Positions 50,108 through 58,475 of a stretch of DNA of 64,000 nt are shown here, in pieces. Position numbers and translations under genes: made by a program. The DNA is from CAWCGU01 sp963795195. Its GTDB lineage: Bacteria > Actinomycetota > Thermoleophilia > Solirubrobacterales > 70-9. Each line of letters starts with the position of its first letter. The first letter of the stretch is position 1. The stretch covers positions 62,001-126,000 of the forward strand of contig CAWCGU010000006.1 in assembly GCA_963795195.1 (NCBI GenBank). The letters are read 5' to 3'. The notes under the pieces are model-generated. The model was not told the DNA's origin, made no database searches, and saw only the letters and a program-made list of their open reading frames with translations.

Positions 50108-50298
50108 TCCGCCTGCGGGGTTAGCTGTCGGGCTCGCTCGGCGCCTTCAGTGGCGCCCGGCTACGGAACGTGAATCCGGCATTCCCCGATTGGGAACTCA
50201 CTCACGAATTCACTCCGATTCGCCCCTGCCGGATCCAAAATGCATCTCTGGGCCGGCGCTGGGTCCCCCACTCGCACCGTTCGGCGCGACTCGGCGGG
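50108..50298 (-). promoter_or_regulatory. c-di-AMP (ydaO/yuaA) riboswitch
   Basis: On the minus strand the 3' core CCCGACAGCTAACCCCGCAG (from about 50132 downward) matches the conserved ydaO element, and GTGCGAGTGGGGGACCCA (50277-50260) matches its 5' G-rich core. CCGCC/GGCGG at the two ends can form P1. The element ends about 10 nt before the GTG start and abuts the AAAGG, which leaves no space for a terminator. Control is therefore likely at translation. In actinobacteria this class often controls cell-wall hydrolases. Confidence 0.85.
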
Positions 50299-50412
50299 TT
50301 GATTACGAACTTGTGTTCGGACCGACACCGTAGGGTGAGCAAAGTGTCAGTTCCGTGACCGTCGTCACACATACAGACCCCCAGCCACGCACGAGGCACC
50401 GAAGCTGGGAAG

Positions 50413-51870
50413 ATGGTTGCAATGCCCGACCGACTGACTGGACTCGACGCGTCATTCCTGCACCTAGAACGTGGCGGGGCGCACATGCACGTGGCCTCGA
50501 CGATGACCTTCGAGGGCCCGGTGCCGGAGTACAACGAGTTCCGGGCGCACCTGGCTTCACGCATGCACCTCGTCCCCCGATTTCGCCAAAAGCTGCGCTT
50601 CGTGCCACTCGATCAGGGCCGGCCGGTCTGGGTCGACGACCCCCACTTCAACCTCAGATACCACCTACGTCATACCGCGTTGCCGGAGCCGGGCGGCGAG
50701 GACGAACTGCGCACTCTTGCCGCGCGCGTCTTCTCGCAGAGCCTCGACCGCTCCAAGCCGCTCTGGGAGATGTGGCTTGTGGACGGCCTGCAGGGCAATC
50801 GCTTCGCGATCGTCGCCAAGAGCCATCACGCGCTCGTCGATGGAGTCTCGGGAGTTGACATAACGACAGTTCTCTTCGACGTCTCCCCCGACCCCGGGGA
50901 GAGCCCCGAGCCCGAGGAGTGGGTTCCTGAGCCTGAGCCCACCGAGGCCCAGCTGCTCGGAGACGCGCTCCTCGAGCGCGCCACGAACCGCGACGAACTG
51001 ACCCGGGGCGTGCGGGCGCTCGTCCGCCGGCCGCGGGCGGCCCTCGGTGCAGTCGGCGAAGCGGCCGCGGCGATCGGCTCGCTGGCGGGCGCCAGCTTCG
51101 CTGCCCCGCCCTCCCCCCTCAACGTGCCGATCGGCCCGCACCGGCGCTTTCGCTGGGTGACAGCCGACCTCGACGAGTTCAAGCGGATCAAGAACGCGCA
51201 CGGTGGCACCGTCAACGACGTCGTGCTGACCGTCGTCACGGGAGCGCTCGGGCGCCACCTGCGCTCGCGCGGCGCCTCGACGTCCTCGCTCGAGCTGAAG
51301 GCGATGGTCCCGATCAGCGTTCGCGCCGAGGAAGAGCACGGGGCGCTCGGCAACCGCGTCTCGGCGATGATGGCCACGCTGCCGGTTTGGTGCGAGGACC
51401 CGGTCGAGCGCCTCGCGATCGTGCGTTCGCGGATGGGCGACCTCAAACAGTCCAAGCAGGCCGTCGGAGCCGAGATGATTACCGAACTGGCGAACTTCGC
51501 GCCGCCGACGATCATGGGTCAGGCGGCGCGCCTGCAAACGCGCCAGCGCCTTTTCAACCTGGTCGTCACCAACGTCCCGGGGCCGCAGTTCGCCCTCTAC
51601 CTGCTCGGTCGCCGCCTCGAAGCGATTTTCCCGATGGTGCCGCTGGCGCTGAACCAGTCCGTCTGCGTCGGAATCATGAGCTACGACGGCCAGATCAACT
51701 TCGGCCTGGTCGGCGACTACGACGCGATGCCGGATCTGGACGCGCTCGGCTCCGACCTCGAATTCGAGATCGGGCGCCTTTCGAAGGCGCCGAAGAAGCG
51801 CAAGCCCGGGCCAAAGGCAAAGCCGAAGCCGGGCACCAAGGCGCGCGAGCGTGCTCGCAGCAAAGCCTGA
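50413..51870 (+). CDS. Wax ester synthase / diacylglycerol acyltransferase (WS/DGAT)
   Basis: A 485-residue acyltransferase that makes triacylglycerols or wax esters from acyl-CoA. The N-terminus RLTGLDASFLHLERGGAHMH is typical, the catalytic HHxxxDG is present as KSHHALVDGVSGVD, and NVPGPQFALYLLGRRLEAIF and MSYDGQINFGLVGDYD are conserved blocks. The C-terminal 35 residues are Lys/Arg/Pro-rich, unusual, perhaps for membrane or nucleic-acid contact. ATG 50413 or 50422 can start it. It is divergent from the riboswitch-controlled gene. Confidence 0.93.
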   Translation: MVAMPDRLTGLDASFLHLERGGAHMHVASTMTFEGPVPEYNEFRAHLASRMHLVPRFRQKLRFVPLDQGRPVWVDDPHFNLRYHLRHTALPEPGGEDELRTLAARVFSQSLDRSKPLWEMWLVDGLQGNRFAIVAKSHHALVDGVSGVDITTVLFDVSPDPGESPEPEEWVPEPEPTEAQLLGDALLERATNRDELTRGVRALVRRPRAALGAVGEAAAAIGSLAGASFAAPPSPLNVPIGPHRRFRWVTADLDEFKRIKNAHGGTVNDVVLTVVTGALGRHLRSRGASTSSLELKAMVPISVRAEEEHGALGNRVSAMMATLPVWCEDPVERLAIVRSRMGDLKQSKQAVGAEMITELANFAPPTIMGQAARLQTRQRLFNLVVTNVPGPQFALYLLGRRLEAIFPMVPLALNQSVCVGIMSYDGQINFGLVGDYDAMPDLDALGSDLEFEIGRLSKAPKKRKPGPKAKPKPGTKARERARSKA

Positions 51871-51948
51871 TCAGTCAGGCGCCTCGCGAATCAAGTCTCC
51901 GGAAATCACAATCCAGACATAGACATATTTGCCTATAGCAGGATGAAC

Positions 51949-53094
51949 TCAGCCGACCAGCCTTCCGCGAAGTTCGATGATCCGGGCCACGGACTCCTCG
52001 AACTCGTCGCGATCCAGCTTGCCCTTGCGCAGCTTCGAAGCCAGCGCCTCGGAACCCTGGAGTCCCGCGTCGTCGGTATAGAGGGCGATGTCCATTCCGG
52101 CCGCGGCGCTCAGCACCGCGAGCTTGCGGGGTGAGCCGAACGGAGTCGCGGCGGGCGTGCCGAGCGCATCGGTGACGGTCACACCGTCAAACCCGTGGCG
52201 ACCCCGTAGCTCGCCGCTGACGATCTCGCGTGAGAAGGCGGCCGGCGTGCCGGGGTCGAAAGCGGTGTAGATGATCGTGTTGACCATGATCAGGTCGACG
52301 CCGGCCTTGACGGCGGCCCGGAAGGGAAGCCCGTCGACTTTGCGGAGATGCTTCCTGGAGTCGTCGATCGTGACCGCTTCGAAGTCGGTGTTCACGGGGG
52401 CAGCCCCAAAGCCGGGGAAGTGCTTGGCGGTCGCGGCGACGCGCGACTTCTCGATTCCCAGGGCGAAGGCCGTCGCCAGCCTTGCGACCCTCTCCGGATC
52501 GGTCCCGAAGGCGCGCCCGTCGTCGTCGAGGTTGCTCCCCGGCCGGGCGACGTCCGCGACCGGCGCGAGGTCGACGTTGACGCCGAGACCCTCGAGGTTG
52601 CGACCGGTCGCGACGCCCGACTTGGCCGTGGCCTTCAGTCCGGCGTCCCCCAACTCCTCGGCCGAGGCATCCGGCGGGCCCGGCAGGCGCTTGACGAGCC
52701 CGCCCTCCTGGTCGACCATGATCAGCAGCGGCTCGGGAACGGGTCGGTCGATCTTCTGAAGTGAGCGCGTCAGTGACCGGACCTGCTCAGAGCTGGTCAC
52801 GTTCTGGCTGAAGATGATCACCCCGCCGACATCACCCTTTGCGATTGCCGCGCGCAGCCAGCCGGGCACGCTCGTGCCGGAAAAGCCGACGACGACGCGC
52901 TGGCCGGCGAGCTCCCGGACGCTCAGCTGCTTGGCGGCGAGCTGCGCGGGCGTGGGAAAGAAGGCCGACTGCGCCGTGACTTCCTGCTCGTCACCGCTTG
53001 CAACCGCGGTCGTCAGACCGGCGCCGAAGGCGACGCAGGCCGCCAAAACCAGGCGCCGACGCCGCGCAACCACGGTTGGATCCCGCCGAATCAC
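51949..53094 (-). CDS. Glycoside hydrolase family 3 protein (NagZ-like), altered dyad
   Basis: A 381-residue exported GH3 protein from GTG 53094; a TATCGT hexamer ends 7 nt upstream. After a signal peptide (RLVLAACVAFGAGLTTAVAS) the barrel shows VGGVIIFSQNVTS, LLIMVDQEGGLVKRL, VDLAPVADVARPG and the nucleophile Asp in GFDGVTVTDALG. The KHFPGxG motif reads AKHFPGFGAAPVNTDFEAV: the NagZ acid/base dyad (D-S-H) is N-T-D here. Relatives cleave muropeptide GlcNAc-MurNAc bonds; activity of this version is uncertain. Confidence 0.83.
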   Translation of the reverse strand: MIRRDPTVVARRRRLVLAACVAFGAGLTTAVASGDEQEVTAQSAFFPTPAQLAAKQLSVRELAGQRVVVGFSGTSVPGWLRAAIAKGDVGGVIIFSQNVTSSEQVRSLTRSLQKIDRPVPEPLLIMVDQEGGLVKRLPGPPDASAEELGDAGLKATAKSGVATGRNLEGLGVNVDLAPVADVARPGSNLDDDGRAFGTDPERVARLATAFALGIEKSRVAATAKHFPGFGAAPVNTDFEAVTIDDSRKHLRKVDGLPFRAAVKAGVDLIMVNTIIYTAFDPGTPAAFSREIVSGELRGRHGFDGVTVTDALGTPAATPFGSPRKLAVLSAAAGMDIALYTDDAGLQGSEALASKLRKGKLDRDEFEESVARIIELRGRLVG

Positions 53095-53101
53095 CTCGCT
53101 C

Positions 53102-53107
53102 ACGATA
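53102..53107 (-). promoter_or_regulatory. -10 element of the GH3 gene
   Basis: TATCGT on the minus strand, ending 7 nt before the GTG at 53094. Confidence 0.4.
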
Positions 53108-53153
53108 GGCGAAGGCGGTCACGGCCGTGCTCACCACTGTTCGACAAATTCTT

Positions 53154-53591
53154 CTATGCCGCAAACGGGAGGATCAGCTGCTCCGGCCGGCGCGCGGCCT
53201 CGATTGCAGTCGCGTAGGCGCCGTGAAGCGTGTTCGGCGGCAACGGGATCGTCACCCCGTAAGCCTGTTGCATCGCACGGTGGAGGGTCTTGCGAAAGAC
53301 CCGTCCGTGCCAGCGCCGCCGGCCAGGCTCCTGACCCACGTGCAGGTGGACAAGCTCGTGTAGCAGCGTTTCCTCGAGGTCGCACCGTGCCGCCCCGGGA
53401 TATGTGGTCACCGAGAGGCGCCACTGCGAGGGCACCGCGAAGCCGAGCCGATTGGGCTTCCGGCTCGCCCGCCTGACCTTCAGCGCAGGCCGGCGGTCCG
53501 TCAGCGGCCCGCCGGCGAACACCGGCAGGGAAAGCAGCCGCTCCATCTCCGCTGCGAGGTCGAGGATCTGCTCTGAGGGGCGCGCGATCAT
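53154..53591 (-). CDS. SprT-like zinc metalloprotease domain protein
   Basis: A 145-residue protein with the zinc motif HExxH in EETLLHELVHLHVGQEPG and a distal His in RWHGRVFRKTLHRAM, as in the SprT/Spartan-like family. The core SQWRLSVTTYPGAARCDLEE precedes it. The role in bacteria is largely unknown; eukaryotic Spartan removes DNA-protein crosslinks. No second zinc ribbon is visible. TAGCGT at 53598-53603 ends 6 nt before the ATG. Confidence 0.82.
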   Translation of the reverse strand: MIARPSEQILDLAAEMERLLSLPVFAGGPLTDRRPALKVRRASRKPNRLGFAVPSQWRLSVTTYPGAARCDLEETLLHELVHLHVGQEPGRRRWHGRVFRKTLHRAMQQAYGVTIPLPPNTLHGAYATAIEAARRPEQLILPFAA

Positions 53592-53597
53592 GCGACC

Positions 53598-53603
53598 ACG
53601 CTA
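53598..53603 (-). promoter_or_regulatory. -10 element of the SprT-like gene
   Basis: TAGCGT on the minus strand, ending 6 nt before the ATG at 53591. Confidence 0.4.
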
Positions 53604-53625
53604 GGACGGCGGGCGGCGGATCGGG

Positions 53626-54063
53626 CTAGGCGCTCTTGGCGCGGCTCTCGGATTCCTTCTTGATGCCGCCGTAGAGCTGGCCGACGGCCTGCTTGGCGAT
53701 CAGGGTGCCGAGGTGGCCGATAACCGGATACTTCGGCTCGGTGTGGACGGAATAGACCATCCGCGTCCCGCCCGTGACCCCGCTGAGCTCGACGACGCCG
53801 CGGTGGTTCTTCATCGGCGCGCCGGAGACGAGCTCGTAGACGAAGCGGTGCGGCCGCTCGAACTCGGTGACACGCTCGCGAAGCGGGGGGCCGACAACGG
53901 TGAGCACGCGGACTGCTCCGACGCCGTTGGGGTCGGGGCTCCCCTCGGGGTCAAGCTCGGCCCCGCGAATTGGCGTGAAGTTCGGGTAGGCCCGGTGGTC
54001 GGTGAGCACGTCGAAAACAGTCTCCGGCGGAGCGGCAACGATCTGGTCAATGACGAAATCCAT
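53626..54063 (-). CDS. SRPBCC (START-like) domain protein
   Basis: A 145-residue single-domain protein of the polyketide cyclase/dehydrase type: FVIDQIVAAPPETVFDVLTD at the N-terminus, then GVGAVRVLTVVGPPLRERV and TRMVYSVHTEPKYPVIGHLG, ending in a helix typical of the helix-grip fold. These proteins bind hydrophobic ligands. Its function is unknown. It is divergent from the potassium channel gene. TAGGGT ends 8 nt before the ATG. Confidence 0.8.
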   Translation of the reverse strand: MDFVIDQIVAAPPETVFDVLTDHRAYPNFTPIRGAELDPEGSPDPNGVGAVRVLTVVGPPLRERVTEFERPHRFVYELVSGAPMKNHRGVVELSGVTGGTRMVYSVHTEPKYPVIGHLGTLIAKQAVGQLYGGIKKESESRAKSA

Positions 54064-54071
54064 GGGCGGGG

Positions 54072-54077
54072 ACCCTA
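54072..54077 (-). promoter_or_regulatory. -10 element of the SRPBCC gene
   Basis: TAGGGT on the minus strand, ending 8 nt before the ATG at 54063. Confidence 0.4.
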
Positions 54078-54119
54078 TACGGCGCGCTACACCTCCGCCC
54101 GCTCAGCGATGATTGGCCG

Positions 54120-54767
54120 ATGAAACACCGCTACAGCCTCACGCTCGCTTTGATCGTGGCCCTGCTGATCTTTCAGATGGCTGCGCCCGACGAACCGTGG
54201 TCTCAGGCAACCGCCATCGGGATGGAGGGCGCGTTGCTGGTGCTGATCTTCCACGCATCCGGAGTTCACCGGGCGATGCGGCGCGGCGCCGAGGCGGCGG
54301 CGATCATCGCCGCAATAGCCGGGCTGATCACCCTGATCGGCGTCGGCGACGAGGCCCCGGAGGCCTTCCGGCTGATCAACGTCGCGCTGGTGGCGCTGGC
54401 GCCCGGGGCCGTCATCTTCGGGGTGCTTGCCAGCCTCAAGGAGAACCAGGGGGTGACGCTCCCGGCCGTCGCCGGCGTGCTCTGCGTCTACCTGCTGGTT
54501 GGGATGGTCTTCGCGTCGCTCTACAGCGCCGTCTCGGAGCTGGGAAGCGGGCCGTTCTTCGCCGGCGACGACCCCCAGACGATCTCCGATTTCCTCTACT
54601 TCAGCTTCACGACGCTGACTACTACGGGCTACGGCGACCTCGTGCCGATCGGCAACGTCGGCCGCTCCTTTGCGATCACCGAGCAGCTGATCGGCGCGAT
54701 CTACCTCGTCACGGTGGTGGCGGTGCTGGTCAGCAACCTGCGACCCCGCCATCGGCCCGCGACTTGA
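54120..54767 (+). CDS. Potassium channel-type membrane protein (Ion_trans_2)
   Basis: A 215-residue protein with about six hydrophobic helices. The pore sequence is SFTTLTTTGYGDLVP, with the TxGYGD selectivity filter of K+ channels between the last two helices (LCVYLLVGMVFASLYSAV and LIGAIYLVTVVAVLVSNL). There is no RCK/TrkA domain. The N-terminal four helices are not a classic charged S4 sensor. The stop overlaps the TTG start of nadE (TTGA), an unusual functional pairing. Confidence 0.85.
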   Translation: MKHRYSLTLALIVALLIFQMAAPDEPWSQATAIGMEGALLVLIFHASGVHRAMRRGAEAAAIIAAIAGLITLIGVGDEAPEAFRLINVALVALAPGAVIFGVLASLKENQGVTLPAVAGVLCVYLLVGMVFASLYSAVSELGSGPFFAGDDPQTISDFLYFSFTTLTTTGYGDLVPIGNVGRSFAITEQLIGAIYLVTVVAVLVSNLRPRHRPAT

Positions 54768-56485
54768 GCGCTGGAGCCACAGAGCGGCTGCGCCTGGCGC
54801 TTGCGCAGGTCAACCCGACGGTCGGGGATATCGACGGCAATCGCCGCTTGGTCGCCGAGCGCATCGCCGAGGCACGCGAGGCGGGAGCACAGCTGCTGGT
54901 CGCCCCCGAGCTGGTGCTCAGCGGCTACCCGCCGGAGGACCTGGTGCTCAAGCGTCATTTTCTCGACGCGGTCGGAGCGGCGCTGCACGATCTCGCGGCC
55001 CAAACACACGGCATCGTCGCCTTGGTCGGCTTCCCCGAGCGCGACGCCTACGTGCACAATTCGATGGCCGTGCTCGCCGACGGCGAGGTCAAGGCTGTCT
55101 ACCGCAAGATCTTGCTGCCGAACTACGGCGTCTTCGACGAGCGCCGCAACTTCGAGCCCGGCGACTCGCCAGCGCTGATCAGCCTCGGCGGGACGTTCGT
55201 CGGGCTGACCATCTGCGAGGACATCTGGTTCGCCGGCCCTCCATCCTCAACCGAGGCTCATTCGGGAGCGCGGCTGATCGTCAACGCCTCGGGCTCGCCC
55301 TACCACCACGGCAAGGGCAGCGAGCGCGAGGGGATCGTCGCCGCACGCGCACGTGAGTGCGGGATTCCGTTCGCTCTCTGCAACGCCGTCGGCGCTCAGG
55401 ACGAGCTCGTCTTCGACGGCCAAAGCCTTGTCGTCGACGCAAGCGGCCAGACGATCAGCCGCGCCTCACAGTTCAACGAGGAACTGCTCGTCTGTGATCT
55501 CGAGCTGCCGCCCGCCGAGGTTGAGAGCGGTCACGCGGGCGGGAAGAGCGCCAGCGTGATCGCGGTTGTCGACACATTCGCCCCGCAAGCAGATCCGATA
55601 CCCGCCGAGGTCGCCCCCGCCCTCGAACCCGACGAGGCCGAGGTCTATGCGGCTCTGAAGATCGGGCTTCGCGACTACGTCGAGAAGAACGGCTTCAAGC
55701 ACGTCGTGATCGCGCTTTCGGGCGGGATCGACTCAGCGCTTGTGGCGCTGATCGCGGTTGACGCGCTGGGGGCGCCGCGAGTGAGTTGTGTGGTGATGCC
55801 GTCCCCACACTCCTCTGAAGGAACGCAGGGGGACGCCCGCACCATCGCCGCCAACCTCGGCGTCGAACTGATCGAGATCCCGATCGAGGCGGGGATGGAC
55901 GCCTACGGCGCGATGCTCGCCGAGCCGTTTCGCAACGCCGAGGGTGATCCGGGACTGGCCGAGGAGAACGCCCAGGCGCGCATCCGCGGCAACCTCGTGA
56001 TGGCACTTTCGAACCGCTTCGGCTGGCTCGTGCTGACCACCGGCAACAAATCAGAGTTGTCGGTCGGCTACGCGACGCTCTACGGCGACATGGCCGGCGG
56101 GTTCGCGGTCATCAAGGACGTCTTCAAGACGCTGGTGTTCCGGCTCGTCAGACACCGCAATGAGATCGCCCAGGGGGAGCCTCCGATCCCCGCCTCGGTA
56201 CTCGAACGGCCGCCTTCTGCCGAGCTGCGCCCCGATCAGAAGGACGAGGACTCGCTGCCCCCGTACGACGTTCTGGACGGCATCCTGGAAGCCTACGTCG
56301 AGCGCGACCAGGGGCGCGATCAAATCGCGGCGGCGGGTTTCGATTCCGAGACGGTCGATGAGGTCATCCGCCTCGTCGACCGGGCCGAGTACAAGCGCCG
56401 TCAGGCGCCGCCCGGCATCAAGATCTCGACGAAGGCGTTCGGGCGCGATCGGCGGCTGCCGATCACCAACCGCTTCGGCGGCTGA
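54764..56485 (+). CDS. nadE: NAD+ synthase (glutamine-hydrolysing)
   Basis: A 573-residue two-domain enzyme making NAD+ from deamido-NAD+ with glutamine. The N-terminal nitrilase-type glutaminase has LLVAPELVLSGYPPEDLVLK (Glu), VYRKILLPNYGVFDERR (Lys) and FVGLTICEDIWFAG (Cys), giving the E-K-C triad. The synthetase domain has VIALSGGIDSALVALIAV (PP-loop, near residue 319) and LVLTTGNKSELSVGYATLYG. The TTG at 54764 overlaps the channel gene stop; no better start is seen. It converges with the Rieske-ThDP gene. Confidence 0.95.
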   Translation: MSAGATERLRLALAQVNPTVGDIDGNRRLVAERIAEAREAGAQLLVAPELVLSGYPPEDLVLKRHFLDAVGAALHDLAAQTHGIVALVGFPERDAYVHNSMAVLADGEVKAVYRKILLPNYGVFDERRNFEPGDSPALISLGGTFVGLTICEDIWFAGPPSSTEAHSGARLIVNASGSPYHHGKGSEREGIVAARARECGIPFALCNAVGAQDELVFDGQSLVVDASGQTISRASQFNEELLVCDLELPPAEVESGHAGGKSASVIAVVDTFAPQADPIPAEVAPALEPDEAEVYAALKIGLRDYVEKNGFKHVVIALSGGIDSALVALIAVDALGAPRVSCVVMPSPHSSEGTQGDARTIAANLGVELIEIPIEAGMDAYGAMLAEPFRNAEGDPGLAEENAQARIRGNLVMALSNRFGWLVLTTGNKSELSVGYATLYGDMAGGFAVIKDVFKTLVFRLVRHRNEIAQGEPPIPASVLERPPSAELRPDQKDEDSLPPYDVLDGILEAYVERDQGRDQIAAAGFDSETVDEVIRLVDRAEYKRRQAPPGIKISTKAFGRDRRLPITNRFGG

Positions 56486-56494
56486 CGGACTGCC

Positions 56495-58471
56495 TCAGAC
56501 GAGGTCCGGGTCGGTCATGACCTCGACCATGGCCGGACCGGGGTGCGCCAGCGCCTGGGCAATCGCCTCGTCGAGCTTGTCGCGCTCGGTGACCCGAATC
56601 CCGAGTGCGCCGCAATTGGTCGCGTAGTCGGCGAAATTCGGGTTGTGCAGCTGTGTCTGCCAAACCTCCCACTCCCCCGCCCTCTGCTCCTTGGCGATCT
56701 TGCCGAGCTGGCCGTTGTTGAGAAGTACATGTGTGATGCTCATGTTGTGCTTGACGGCGGTGGTCTGCTCCGCCATGTACTGGGCGAAGCCCCCGTCGCC
56801 GCTGACCGCGACGATCGGCCGCTTTCCGCCGGTGGCCGCCCAGGCGCCGATCGCCGCGGGATAGGCGAATCCGATCGAGCCCAGATAACCCGACATCAGC
56901 ACGCGCTGTGAGCCGGAACACTCGAAGTAGCGCCCGAACGAGTAGGCGTTGTTGCCGACGTCAACCGCGATCACGGCGTCGTCCGGAACGAGGCGGTTCA
57001 TCGCGGCGAACACGGAGGCTGAGTTGATGCCGTTGCCGCGATCGTCGGCCTCGCGGTTGCGCTTCTCGGCGCGCCAGATCTCCCAGCGCTCGACGAGCTG
57101 CGCGGCCTGATCCTCGGTTTCCAGCCCGTCCGGAAGGCCGTCGCAGAGCTCGGCCACCGTAACGCCGATCTCGCCCCAGACCGGTACGTCGACGGAGTGG
57201 AACTTGCCGAGCTGCATCGCGTCGAAGTCGACCTGGATGATCGGGTGGCCGGCGTAGATGCCGGTGTGGTTCGAGAACGATGCCCCGAGCACAAGCAACA
57301 GATCGGCCTCGTTCATCACCCAGCTTGCGACGGGCGTGCCGCTGCGGCCGATCACCCCGGCAGCGAGCGGGTGGGTCTCGGGTATCTGGCCCTTGGCCTT
57401 GAAGGTGGTGATCACCGGCGCGCCGAGCCTTTCGGCAAGCGCGGTCACTGAATCCATCTCGAAGCGGGCGCCGTGACCGACGATCACGACAGGGCGCTTG
57501 GACTTGCCGAGCAGCTGGAGGGCCGCGGCCAGCGACTCCTGCGGCGGTGAGATCGTCTGCGGCGTGATCCGGCCCTCGGGTCCGCCAGGTTCGAGCTCCT
57601 CCGGAGCCGGCAGCGTCTGCACCTCGTCGGGGAAGATCAGATGGCTGACTTCGCGCCGCAGCAGAGCGCTCTTGCAGGCGAGGTTCATCAGCTCGACCGG
57701 CTTGGAGTCGCGCAGGACGGACTGGCTGAAGGCGGCTACATCCCCGAACGCGCCGACCAGATCGACCTCTTGGAACGCTCCCGGGCCGAGTACCTGCGTG
57801 TCCACCTGCCCGGTCAGCGCCAGCACGGGGGCGCGGTCAACCTTGGCATCCCAGAGGCCGGTGAGCAGGTTGGTGGCCCCCGGGCCTGCGATCGTCAGGC
57901 AGGCCGCCGGCCTACCGGTCAGCTTTCCGTAGGCCGACGCGGCAAACGCCGCTGCCCCCTCGTGGCGAATACCGATGTACTCGAGTTCACCGGCTTCCTC
58001 TCGGCGTCGCAGGGCGTCGGCAAGCCCGAGGTTCGAGTGCCCGACCATCCCGAAGACGTGGCGGACCCCCCAGTTCACCATCGTCTGCGCCATGCGATCG
58101 GTGATCGTGTCGACGTGGACGTCCTCGACCACACCGACGAAGATCTCGCCGTCGCGGATCTCCAGCGGGTAGGTGATCGCCTGATCATCGAAACCCGGCG
58201 ATTTGCCGTCGAGCGGGCAATAGTCGAAGCCGTGCCAGGGGCAGCGCAACAGGCCGTTCTCGATCGAACCCTCACCCAGTGGTCCGCCCTGATGGGGGCA
58301 GTGGTTGTCGAGCGCCGAGAACTGGCCGTCGTAATGGACGAGAGCGACGCTCTTGTGGCCGGCGGCGACGGTGGTGACGCGTCCTTCGGGCAGATCCTCG
58401 ACTGCGAGCACGCGGTGCCAATCGGTCTGCGCGGGCTCGCCGTTGCCGGCCCCCCGTCCGTTCTCGCTCAT
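56495..58471 (-). CDS. Rieske [2Fe-2S]-ThDP-dependent enzyme fusion (pyruvate oxidase/acetolactate synthase-like)
   Basis: A 658-residue protein with two modules. Residues about 20-118 form a Rieske domain: DNHCPHQGG and LRCPWHGFDY give C58-x-H60 and C77-x2-H80. From about 120 on it is a ThDP enzyme: the catalytic Glu in IGIRHEGAAAFAASAYGKLT (E171), LTIAGPGATNLLTGL, a central domain with VIVGHGARFEMDS, and the ThDP/Mg site with VSGDGGFAQYMAEQTTAV near 556 and LLNNGQLG. AAAGGAG lies 7 nt before the ATG. A small gene ends 4 bp upstream. The fusion suggests electron transfer from a ThDP-bound intermediate. Confidence 0.85.
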   Translation of the reverse strand: MSENGRGAGNGEPAQTDWHRVLAVEDLPEGRVTTVAAGHKSVALVHYDGQFSALDNHCPHQGGPLGEGSIENGLLRCPWHGFDYCPLDGKSPGFDDQAITYPLEIRDGEIFVGVVEDVHVDTITDRMAQTMVNWGVRHVFGMVGHSNLGLADALRRREEAGELEYIGIRHEGAAAFAASAYGKLTGRPAACLTIAGPGATNLLTGLWDAKVDRAPVLALTGQVDTQVLGPGAFQEVDLVGAFGDVAAFSQSVLRDSKPVELMNLACKSALLRREVSHLIFPDEVQTLPAPEELEPGGPEGRITPQTISPPQESLAAALQLLGKSKRPVVIVGHGARFEMDSVTALAERLGAPVITTFKAKGQIPETHPLAAGVIGRSGTPVASWVMNEADLLLVLGASFSNHTGIYAGHPIIQVDFDAMQLGKFHSVDVPVWGEIGVTVAELCDGLPDGLETEDQAAQLVERWEIWRAEKRNREADDRGNGINSASVFAAMNRLVPDDAVIAVDVGNNAYSFGRYFECSGSQRVLMSGYLGSIGFAYPAAIGAWAATGGKRPIVAVSGDGGFAQYMAEQTTAVKHNMSITHVLLNNGQLGKIAKEQRAGEWEVWQTQLHNPNFADYATNCGALGIRVTERDKLDEAIAQALAHPGPAMVEVMTDPDLV

Positions 58472-58475
58472 CCGG

